Shown here: one piece after another, positions 1 through 6,673 of the stretch
How the letters are laid out: every line of letters starts with the position of its first letter
Numbering within the stretch: the stretch's first letter is position 1
Origin: JBFXDI01 sp050181295
GTDB lineage: Bacteria; Pseudomonadota; Alphaproteobacteria; Rhizobiales; Aestuariivirgaceae
Reading direction: 5' to 3'
DNA: 18,057 bases
Assembly (NCBI GenBank): GCA_050181295.1
Contig: JBFXDI010000083.1
Span: 1 to 18,057 of the forward strand
The notes under the pieces: model-generated
Seen by the model: only the letters and a program-made list of their open reading frames with translations
The model's database searches: none
Told to the model about the DNA's origin: nothing
Made by a program: the position numbers and the translations under genes

Positions 1-390
1 TTCCCGCTTCGTCTCGCGAAAGACGCGCGGCAGCCTGAGGCTGATGGCGAAGAGGCCGGCGCGGGTGCGGGGATGGCCACCCGTCAGCACCGTCTCGAGC
101 ACGGTGAGCGAGGGCGACAGTTCGGGATTCTGGAAGGTGCGCCCGATGCCGGCGGCCGTCAGGCGGTCGGGCTTGATCCCGACGATCGGGACGCCCTCGA
201 AGAGGATACGGCCACCGTCCGGACGGCAATGGCCGGAAAGGCAGTTGAGAAGGGTCGTCTTGCCGGCGCCGTTGGGTCCGATGAGGCCGAAGATCTCGCC
301 CTCGCCCACATCGAAGCTCACCCCGTCGAGCACCTTGCGCCCGCCCAGTGTCACCGATAGGTCGCTTATCTCGAGTGCGGCTTCTCTCAC
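1..390 (-). CDS. livG: Branched-chain amino acid-type ABC transporter ATPase (LivG-like), 3' end cut off by window edge
   Basis: Only the first 130 residues are present; the gene continues past the left edge. The frame opens with a GTG at 390-388 and shows beta-strand VTLGGRKVLDGVSF, a Walker A loop GPNGAGKTT (residues 38-46) and a Q-loop GIGRTFQNPEL (Gln87). The G-RTFQN wording before a 'LTVLE' segment is typical of the LivG/LivF cytoplasmic ATPases that drive uptake of branched-chain and other amino acids or small amides. The signature motif and Walker B lie outside the window, so the ATPase cannot be checked fully. Its start overlaps the stop of the upstream GNAT/HDAC gene by four bases (GTGA), so it is probably the fifth gene of that operon. 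The substrate is not deducible; the operon suggests a lysine-derived compound. Confidence 0.88.
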   Translation of the reverse strand, partial: MREAALEISDLSVTLGGRKVLDGVSFDVGEGEIFGLIGPNGAGKTTLLNCLSGHCRPDGGRILFEGVPIVGIKPDRLTAAGIGRTFQNPELSPSLTVLETVLTGGHPRTRAGLFAISLRLPRVFRETKRE

Positions 391-2648
391 CCGAGAGCCT
401 TGACGTAGATCACCTTGGCGTCGCCCGGCGCATAGAAATCCTCAAGTTCCGCCGTCTTGCGATACCCCATCCGCTCGTAGAAGGCGCGGGTCGGAGCATA
501 TTGGGGCCGACCCGCCGTGTCGACATAGACGGCTTTCGCGCCCTGCCCTTTCATGGCCTGCTCGACCCTCGCCAGGATCTCGCGGCCGAGCCCCGCACGC
601 TGGAGATCCGGATGAACGGCGATCCAGTAGAGGTCGAAGCCGCCTTCGGTGCCGCCGATGGGTCCGAAGCAGGCATAGCCTTCGAGCCTGCCGGCCTTTT
701 CGGCGAACAGGAACTCATAGCCGCTGGAGATGCCCCTGTTCACCCGCTCCGTGACGAGCTCCGCGGCGATCGCCTGCTCGTCGGCCGAGAAGAACCCCGT
801 GGAGGCGACGAGCGAGCGCACCCTCTCAATGTCCTCGCGCCGGGCGGCCCGGCGCCACTGCTGCTCCGGCGCGCGCGTCCGCGACGGCTTCCGCATGTCG
901 CGGGCGGAGGGTGTCGCCTCCCCGGCGCCGCGATGGAGGCCGATGAAGAAGCGCCGCGCATTGCCGCCGAGCGTGCGGATACGGTAGCCGCCCTCCTGCA
1001 CGACGAGAGTGGGCAGGCCCGCCGATCCGATCAGGTGGCCTAGAATCTCGAAATCCTCCGGCTTGTTGGACCAGGTGCCCGTCGGGTCGCCCCTTGCCGT
1101 GTCGAAGCCCGCGGCAAGGACGAGATAGTCCGGCCGGAAGCGCTCGATGCGCTTCAGCGCCGAGCGCAGGGCCTCGCGGTGCTGCTCGGGCACGATCTTC
1201 TCCGGCAGCGGCAGGTTCATGTTGTAGCCCGCGCCCCGTCCCAGCCCCACCTCGTCGCGAAAGCCCGTGAAATACGGATAGGCGAAGCTCGGATCGCCGT
1301 GGATCGAGACGGTTAGGACGTCGGAGCGCTCGTAGAAAATGTCCTGCTGCCCGTTGCCGTGGTGGTAGTCGATGTCGAGAATCGCGACCGTGCCGGTGCG
1401 CGAGAGATAGTGGGCGGCGATGGCGGCGTTGCTGAAATAGCAGAAGCCGCCGAACACGCGCGATTCCGCGTGGTGGCCGGGGGGCCGCACCAGCGCATAT
1501 GCGAGCCGCCGTCCGGCGAGGATGTGCTCAGCCGCCGTCAGCGTGCAGTCGACGGCCAACCGCGCGGCCGCCCAGGCATTCTCGTTCAAGGGCGTGAAGG
1601 TGTCGATGCAGTAATAGCCCGCGAGCACCGAGCGCTCCTTCGGAGCGCGCGCCGCGTTGCGGATCGGGAACACATAGGGGTAGAGCGACTTCGTGCCCGC
1701 CTCGCGGCAGGCGCGGCGCACATAGTCCACCAGCCGCCGGTCATGCACCTCCGTGATGTGGCGGTCCGGATAGTGGCGCGGCTGAGCCCGCTCGAAAAGA
1801 CCGGTCGGCTCGATCTCGGACAGGATCGCCTTGACGCGCGCCGGCGCCTCCACATAGCCCCGGTCGTGGATGTGGTGGACGTCGTGCTTGTGGTTCACGA
1901 CCATGGCGATCCGGGACACGCCGACGGGCACCTTGAGCGGCTCCGGGCGCTTGCGCACCGCATAGCGCGGCTCCCGCAGCCGCACGGGGTCGTCGGTCAC
2001 GGACTTGACGACCTTCTCCACATATCCGGGGGGCACGACGGCGGCGTATTTGAGCTCCAGGATCGCGCGCATGACCTTGCGCGCCTTGTCGCGGGACGGG
2101 CGATGGTCGGTGTCGAGCGGATCGAAGACCAGGTAGGGCGGGTCCGTGTCGGTCGGGCCGACCGGCGTCTCGTAGGCGGTGCCGACGATCGGCCTTGCCC
2201 CGTAGCGCTCGTAGAATTTGAGACGCTGAGCGTTCTGCTTGCGGATGGCCTCGTTGGGGCTGAGCGCCGGATCGTCGGGCAGCGCCTCGAGATAGATGCC
2301 CTTGGCGCCGAGCGCCGCCGCCTCCTCGCGCGTGCGGTCGTAGAGCACGCCGCCGACGCCGCCCCCGGTTCCGCCCGGCGCGGCCGAGATGAGCTCGAGA
2401 TAGCAGAACTCCTGCTTCGGGAAATAGAGCAGCAGCGCCACCCCGAGAATGCCGCCTCCGGCCTTCTCGGCCACGAAGAGGCGCGACACGAACTGGTATT
2501 TCAGCGGGTTGCGGAGCTGATCCGGAAGCTTGTCGATTTCCGCCGGCGCCATGGCGGGAAACTGCGCCTTGAGAATGCGCTTCGCCTCGGCCACCGCCGC
2601 CGCGTTGGCCGGCGCCACGTCGTCTAGGACCTTGCGGATCCGGATCAA
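387..2648 (-). CDS. GNAT - histone deacetylase-like amidohydrolase - GNAT three-domain fusion protein
   Basis: A 753-residue cytoplasmic protein with three enzyme domains. Residues about 1-175 look like a GNAT acetyltransferase (FVAEKAGGGILGVALL, a Gly-rich turn near 91-100, and KFYERYGARPI). Residues about 243-575 form an arginase-fold deacetylase of the HDAC / acetylpolyamine amidohydrolase kind. This domain has RPPGHHAES with catalytic His392-His393, DIDYHHGNG supplying zinc ligands Asp427 and His429, AAGFD supplying Asp516, and EGGY with catalytic Tyr555, so it should be active. Residues about 597-750 are a second GNAT with IAVHPDLQRAGLGRE (the Q-x-x-G-x-G acetyl-CoA loop, 683-688) and RAFYERMGYRK. 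The likely start is TTG at 2648-2646, overlapping the upstream stop as TTGA; the next Met (33) would cut into the first domain. The family suggests small N-acetylated amines as substrates. Acetylating and deacetylating activities in one chain is odd, and the actual substrate is unknown. Confidence 0.88.
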   Translation of the reverse strand: MIRIRKVLDDVAPANAAAVAEAKRILKAQFPAMAPAEIDKLPDQLRNPLKYQFVSRLFVAEKAGGGILGVALLLYFPKQEFCYLELISAAPGGTGGGVGGVLYDRTREEAAALGAKGIYLEALPDDPALSPNEAIRKQNAQRLKFYERYGARPIVGTAYETPVGPTDTDPPYLVFDPLDTDHRPSRDKARKVMRAILELKYAAVVPPGYVEKVVKSVTDDPVRLREPRYAVRKRPEPLKVPVGVSRIAMVVNHKHDVHHIHDRGYVEAPARVKAILSEIEPTGLFERAQPRHYPDRHITEVHDRRLVDYVRRACREAGTKSLYPYVFPIRNAARAPKERSVLAGYYCIDTFTPLNENAWAAARLAVDCTLTAAEHILAGRRLAYALVRPPGHHAESRVFGGFCYFSNAAIAAHYLSRTGTVAILDIDYHHGNGQQDIFYERSDVLTVSIHGDPSFAYPYFTGFRDEVGLGRGAGYNMNLPLPEKIVPEQHREALRSALKRIERFRPDYLVLAAGFDTARGDPTGTWSNKPEDFEILGHLIGSAGLPTLVVQEGGYRIRTLGGNARRFFIGLHRGAGEATPSARDMRKPSRTRAPEQQWRRAARREDIERVRSLVASTGFFSADEQAIAAELVTERVNRGISSGYEFLFAEKAGRLEGYACFGPIGGTEGGFDLYWIAVHPDLQRAGLGREILARVEQAMKGQGAKAVYVDTAGRPQYAPTRAFYERMGYRKTAELEDFYAPGDAKVIYVKALG

Positions 2649-3667
2649 GCGGCCGTCTCGACAACCCTGTTCGGTCTGAGCGCGGTCTCGGCGAGGCCGG
2701 CCGCCACGAGGATTCTCCGGATCATGTCCTCGTGGGTCAACCCGGCCTGCTGGGCGGCGGCGAAGAAACCCGCATCACGCGACAGGCAGGGGTTGGCGTT
2801 GATCTCGATGATCCACGGCCTGCCCTTCTCGTCCACCCGGAAATCGATGCGGGCATAGCCTTCGAGACCGAAGAGCTGCCAGCACCGGAGCGCCAGGCTT
2901 CGCAGCCGCTGGGCGAGGAAATCGTCCTCCCCGGCGATGAGGAAGCGGCGCGGCGTGTTGTGGAAGGCGTGGCTTCCCTCCACCCATTTCGCCTCGAAAT
3001 CCACGATGCGCGGCTTGTCGGCGGCGAAATCGCGGAACTCGATCTCCGCGAGCGGCAGCACTTCCGGCCCGGCCGGGCCGTCCAGCACCGACACGTTGAA
3101 CTCGCGGCCCTCGATGAAGGCCTCGGCGAACCACTCGCCGCCAAGCTCCTGCGCTTTCCGCGCCATGAGCGCGCGGGCATTGCGGCCTTCCACCACCGAA
3201 AAGCGGTCGATGCCGAAGGAGGCATCCTCCCAGACCGACTTGACGATCACGCGGCCGCGCGGCTCGACGGCGCCGCCGTGGCGCCAGAAGCGCGGCGTGG
3301 GGAGATCGGCCTCCGCCAGCACGCGCTTGGTGAAAAGCTTGTCCATGGTGGAGACGTAGGCGCTCGCGCCCGAGCCCGTGAAGCGGCACCCGCGCGCCGC
3401 GAGCAGCGTCGGCACGATGGCGGCGAGCCGTCCTTCACCCCCGATCGCCTCGACCAGGTTGAAGACGGCCGAGGGACGGCTGTCGGCGAGCCGCTCGATC
3501 TTCCGGTCGCTCAGCCCGCAGCCGATGACGGTCGTGCGGCAGCCGAGAAGCTCCAGGCTCTGGGCTATCTCCTCCGCCTGGAGAATGGTGTCCCGCTCGT
3601 CCGGCCGCGAGGCGTCCAGCACCCCGTGAAGGATCGGAATGTAGGGTCGTCGGCCCTTCCCGCTCAT
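2645..3667 (-). CDS. ATP-grasp ligase, D-Ala-D-Ala ligase-like (second of a tandem pair)
   Basis: A 340-residue protein with the ATP-grasp layout. The N-terminal domain contains VFNLVEAIGGEGR (residues 68-80). The central domain has STMDKLFTKRVL and the ATP lysine segment IVKSVWEDASFGI (141-153). AEAFIEGREFNVSVL (181-195) follows, and the metal-binding end is YARIDFRVDEKGRPWIIEINANPCLS (271-296), with Asp275, Glu288 and Asn290. Such enzymes activate a carboxylate as acyl phosphate and join it to an amine. The length suits Ddl, but the KP-EGSS-G loop is divergent, so peptidoglycan D-Ala-D-Ala synthesis is unlikely. ATG at 3667 overlaps the previous gene's stop (ATGA), and its own stop overlaps the TTG of the fusion gene. 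Pairing with KamA suggests a dipeptide or amide ligase; this is inference. Confidence 0.87.
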   Translation of the reverse strand: MSGKGRRPYIPILHGVLDASRPDERDTILQAEEIAQSLELLGCRTTVIGCGLSDRKIERLADSRPSAVFNLVEAIGGEGRLAAIVPTLLAARGCRFTGSGASAYVSTMDKLFTKRVLAEADLPTPRFWRHGGAVEPRGRVIVKSVWEDASFGIDRFSVVEGRNARALMARKAQELGGEWFAEAFIEGREFNVSVLDGPAGPEVLPLAEIEFRDFAADKPRIVDFEAKWVEGSHAFHNTPRRFLIAGEDDFLAQRLRSLALRCWQLFGLEGYARIDFRVDEKGRPWIIEINANPCLSRDAGFFAAAQQAGLTHEDMIRRILVAAGLAETALRPNRVVETAA

Positions 3668-4674
3668 GCCGCGCGGCTCACACGTGAGGCCTCGACGTCG
3701 AGCCCGGAGCGGCGCGCCGCGGCGTCCACGATGGCGCCCAGCAATTCCGGATAGGACATGCCGACGGCGGTCGCGAGCATCGGCAGGTCGGAATGGGTCG
3801 GATGCAGCCCCGCGATGGGGTTCGCCTCGATGAAGCAGGGAACACCGGCCGTGTTGCAGCGCACATCGATCCGGCAGGCGTCGCGGCACTGGAGCGCCTG
3901 ATAGGCGCGGAACGCCACATCGGCCGCCTTCCGCGCCAGCGCGTCGTCGCAGAGCACGTAGCGCACGCGGGATTCGCATTCCTCCTTGTTGAGGTAGGAG
4001 TAAACCTGCGGCTCGGCCGACTTCAGGAGCTCGATCTCCAGCACGCCCAAGACCCGCGCGTCGGGTCCGTTGCCGAGGATCCCGACGGTGAACTCGCGGC
4101 CTGGCAGGAACTCCTCGACCAGCGCCGGCTGCCGGAAGCGCGCATGGATGGAGCGAACAGCCTTCGTGAGCGCCTTGCGGTCGCGCACGATCGAGGCGAA
4201 CTCGCACCCCTTTCCCGTCCCTTCGGCGATGGGCTTGACGAAGAGCGGGAACGGAAGCCCGACCCGCCCGAGGTCGGCCTTCGTCTCCACCGCCACGAAC
4301 CCTGCCACGGGAACGCCGGCCGCCTGCACCAGGCGCTTGGCGACGGCTTTATCCAGCGAGGCCGCCATGACCAGCGGGTCGGAGAAGGTATAGGGAATGT
4401 CGAAGGCCTCGAGCAGGGCCGGCGCCTGGGCCTCGCGGGAGCGGCCCTTGAGGCCTTCTGCGATGTTGAACACGAGATCCCAGCGATCCCCCGCCACGAG
4501 CCGCTGGGCCAGCCGGCGGATATGGCCGATCCGATCGACCTCGTGGCCGAGCGAGACGAGCGTCTCCTCGATCATCTCTATGGTGGCGACGGAATCGAAC
4601 TCCGCCGTCTCCTCGTCGGAATAACCCATGGCCCGGTAGTCGTCCCGGAGGTCGTAGGTGAAGCCGATCCTCAT
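3664..4674 (-). CDS. ATP-grasp ligase, D-Ala-D-Ala ligase-like (first of a tandem pair)
   Basis: A 336-residue ATP-grasp enzyme, closer to classical Ddl than its neighbour. Visible parts are VFNIAEGLKG (68-77, the Ddl N-x-x-EG element), SLDKAVAKRLVQAAGVPV (106-123), and the nucleotide loop FVKPIAEGTGKGC (145-157). EEFLPGREFTVGIL (187-200) follows, then CRIDVRCNTAGVPCFIEANPIAGLHPTHSDLP (267-298), which carries the metal ligands Glu283 and Asn285. It should form an amide bond between two amino-acid-like substrates with ATP cleavage. The ATG at 4674 overlaps the kamA stop (ATGA), which settles the start over upstream in-frame codons. Two non-identical ligases in a row suggest two successive couplings or two different partners. 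Housekeeping ddl is unlikely because no mur or fts genes are nearby. Confidence 0.88.
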   Translation of the reverse strand: MRIGFTYDLRDDYRAMGYSDEETAEFDSVATIEMIEETLVSLGHEVDRIGHIRRLAQRLVAGDRWDLVFNIAEGLKGRSREAQAPALLEAFDIPYTFSDPLVMAASLDKAVAKRLVQAAGVPVAGFVAVETKADLGRVGLPFPLFVKPIAEGTGKGCEFASIVRDRKALTKAVRSIHARFRQPALVEEFLPGREFTVGILGNGPDARVLGVLEIELLKSAEPQVYSYLNKEECESRVRYVLCDDALARKAADVAFRAYQALQCRDACRIDVRCNTAGVPCFIEANPIAGLHPTHSDLPMLATAVGMSYPELLGAIVDAAARRSGLDVEASRVSRAA

Positions 4675-5999
4675 CTGGCGTCTCCCATGGCGCGGTCGCG
4701 CCCGAGTGTTCCTTCCGGGTCGGGATAGCGATAGACGCCGCCCTCGAAGTTCCGCAACAGCACGTCGTCGCCGTCGCGGCCCACGACGGACTCCGGCAGG
4801 AGCGCAATCTTGCCGCCCCCGCCCGGCGCATCCACGACATAGGTTGGCACCGCGTAGCCCGTGGTGTGGCCCCGCAGGGCCGCCATGATCTCGAGGCCCC
4901 GGTCGATGCTGGTGCGGAAATGCGCCGATCCGGTGATCGGGTCGCACTGGTAGAGATAGTAGGGTTTTACCCGGCGCTTCAGGGCGCCGTGGAACATCGG
5001 TTTCAGGATCTCCGGGTCGTCGTTGATGCCCTTGAGCAGCACGGTCTGGCTGCCGAGCGGGATGCCGGCATCGGCAAGCCGCGTGAAAGCCTCAGTCACC
5101 TCGGGCGTGAGCTCCGCGGGATGGGTGAGATGCACGCTCATCCACAGCGGATGATGCTTCTTCAGCATCTTGACCAGGCTGCGCGTGATGCGCTGCGGCA
5201 AGACCACCGGCACCTTCGAGCCGATCCGCACGAACTCGACATGCTGGATGGCCCGAAGCCGCGTCAGAAGCTCGTCCAGCCGATCGTCGTGGAGGGTCAG
5301 CGGGTCGCCGCCAGAGAGCAGGACGTCACGTATCTCGGGATGCGCCGCGATATAGGCGAGCGCCTGATCCCACTCGGAGCGGCTGAAATGGTACTCGCCG
5401 CCCGCCTCTCCGACCATGCGCGAGCGCGTGCAGTAGCGGCAATAGGTGGAGCAGAAGCCTGTGGCGAGAAACAGCACCCGGTCGGGATAGCGGTGAACGA
5501 GGCCGGGCGCGGCGGTGTCGTGGTCCTCGCCCAGGGGATCGTCGGCCTCCCCCGGCGTCTTGAGGTACTCGCCGCCGACGGGAATATGCGTCCGCCGCAA
5601 GGGCTCCATGGGATCCTCGCGGCTCATGAGGCTCGCATAGTAAGGCGTGATGCCGACGGGCAGCGATCCCTGGTGCCGCCTTGCCGCCTCGCGCTCGTCC
5701 TCCGACAGATCGAAGACGCGCTCCAGCATTTCCAGCGACCGGATGCGGTTGCGCGCCTGCCAGCGCCAGTCGTTCCACTCCGCCGTCGTGGCGTCGGGAA
5801 AGAACCGCTTGCGGAAGAAGCGGGTCCGGTCGCCCTGCGGGAAAGGCTCGGCGGCCGTTCTGCGCTTGGACGGCGTACGGCCGGCGAACAATGTCGTCGC
5901 GGGCGCCTTTACTGCGTTGATGTCGGGAAGAAGATGAGAGGATGTCGCCGTCAGGCGACTGGGAGGCTCTTCGGCTTCCGCTCGCTTCAAGGAGCTCAT
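4671..5999 (-). CDS. kamA: Lysine 2,3-aminomutase (KamA family radical SAM / PLP enzyme)
   Basis: A 442-residue protein that should convert L-lysine to beta-lysine using a [4Fe-4S] cluster, S-adenosylmethionine and pyridoxal phosphate. The radical SAM motif CSTYCRYC gives cluster cysteines 183, 187 and 190. SGGDPL (229-234) and SVHLTHPAE (288-296) are typical family blocks. The residues known from the clostridial enzyme are all here: the carboxylate-binding Arg (CTR, Arg192), the two acidic residues gripping the lysine side-chain amine (CDP, Asp353; VVDAPGGGGK, Asp390), and the PLP lysine (Lys397). Glutamate 2,3-aminomutase replaces those acids, and EpmB lacks the VVDAPGGGGK block, so both are disfavoured. 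I chose ATG at 5999; an AGGGGGG stretch lies 13 bases upstream, a rather long spacing. It is the first gene of the minus-strand operon, overlapping the ligase gene by four bases. Confidence 0.92.
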   Translation of the reverse strand: MSSLKRAEAEEPPSRLTATSSHLLPDINAVKAPATTLFAGRTPSKRRTAAEPFPQGDRTRFFRKRFFPDATTAEWNDWRWQARNRIRSLEMLERVFDLSEDEREAARRHQGSLPVGITPYYASLMSREDPMEPLRRTHIPVGGEYLKTPGEADDPLGEDHDTAAPGLVHRYPDRVLFLATGFCSTYCRYCTRSRMVGEAGGEYHFSRSEWDQALAYIAAHPEIRDVLLSGGDPLTLHDDRLDELLTRLRAIQHVEFVRIGSKVPVVLPQRITRSLVKMLKKHHPLWMSVHLTHPAELTPEVTEAFTRLADAGIPLGSQTVLLKGINDDPEILKPMFHGALKRRVKPYYLYQCDPITGSAHFRTSIDRGLEIMAALRGHTTGYAVPTYVVDAPGGGGKIALLPESVVGRDGDDVLLRNFEGGVYRYPDPEGTLGRDRAMGDAR

Positions 6000-6070
6000 C
6001 TTGCGATGACGACCCCCCTGGTATGAGGCGCTTTTCGCGCGACTGCCGCCGTGTGCGCGCCTCTTATGAG

Positions 6071-6126
6071 CGCGCGGCATTACGCCGAAACAACAAGCAG
6101 CGCAACATCATTTTACATGCCGCGCG
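6071..6126. repeat. 10-bp perfect inverted repeat upstream of kamA
   Basis: CGCGCGGCAT at 6071-6080 is matched exactly in reverse complement by ATGCCGCGCG at 6117-6126, with 36 bases between. It lies 72-127 bases upstream of the kamA start. The right arm abuts a TAAAAT box on the minus strand (6115-6110). It could be a pair of operator half-sites or a stem in the kamA leader. Chance is not excluded in GC-rich DNA. Confidence 0.4.
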
Positions 6127-6660
6127 GAAGCACCCTGGAGCTTATGCACGTTGGCCACAGGCCGATACCGTCTCCTTGCTCAGATGCACATGAGAATCGC
6201 GACGATGAAAGGGAAAATTCCCGACCGGCCCATCCCAAGAACCGCGCCGACTTCACGATAAGGCCGCGAACTGCAAGAGCCGAGTCTGGACCAGCGTGCG
6301 TAACGGCAAGGATCATCGCCTCAAGCCTATACTTGCGCTTGCCAGCCAATACCTGTGCCGCCCAACACAGATCGGCATTCGACACGCGAACTACAATTTC
6401 AGGCCACTGGCAGGGCACGATTCATCACAATCGGCCGGTTCTCCACAGCTTTGCCGGGAGTAGAGCGGGAGAGAACGCAGCCGCATCGCGGCCATCCGGT
6501 TCAGGCCCGGCAGCGCACTGTACAGTTTGGTCGCGTACGGCCCGCCCGGCGAATCGGTTGCCGCCTCCTCTGCGGCGACAGGCCTGACCGGCGGTGTTAT
6601 AGTCGCGCGCAAGGCGATTGCGGCATCGTCTGCAACGCAAGGGAGTTACAAGAGACAACA

Positions 6661-6666
6661 AGGGAG
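6661..6666 (+). promoter_or_regulatory. Ribosome binding site of oppA
   Basis: AGGGAG ends seven bases before ATG 6674. It decides the start in favour of 6674 over upstream in-frame codons, and the signal peptide then begins directly at this Met. Confidence 0.6.
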
Positions 6667-6673
6667 AACCGAT

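Larger units (their letters stand above)
6000..6673. promoter_or_regulatory. 674-base divergent intergenic region between kamA and oppA
   Basis: No convincing gene is seen here. Short open frames on both strands lack recognisable motifs and good ribosome sites. The region must hold the promoters for the minus-strand kamA operon and the plus-strand opp operon. It has more A/T-rich patches than its surroundings, for example around 6090-6118 and 6205-6222. A 10-bp inverted repeat (6071-6080 / 6117-6126) lies on the kamA side. A tentative plus-strand promoter for opp is GCGACA (6575-6580), 16 bases, then TTATAG (6597-6602). A TAAAAT minus-strand box at 6115-6110 has no good -35 partner. Confidence 0.55.

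Noticed and set aside
1359..2627. Long open frame (422 codons) on the plus strand opposite the GNAT/HDAC gene
   Set aside because: Antisense shadow of a GC-rich gene: rich in Arg, His and Ala, no motifs, while the minus strand encodes intact catalytic motifs.
2645..4674. Housekeeping D-alanine-D-alanine ligases for peptidoglycan
   Set aside because: Two diverged copies coupled to kamA, with no mur, fts or dd-peptidase genes nearby; one has an altered ATP loop.
4671..5999. EpmB-type enzyme that beta-lysylates elongation factor P
   Set aside because: The protein has the longer KamA form with the VVDAPGGGGK block and both lysine-binding aspartates, and no efp or epmA gene is adjacent.
6051..6587. 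Open frames in the kamA-oppA gap (plus 6051-6587, minus 6113-6418)
   Set aside because: No family motif, no convincing ribosome site, and codon use unlike the neighbours. I treat the region as regulatory, though a lost gene is possible.
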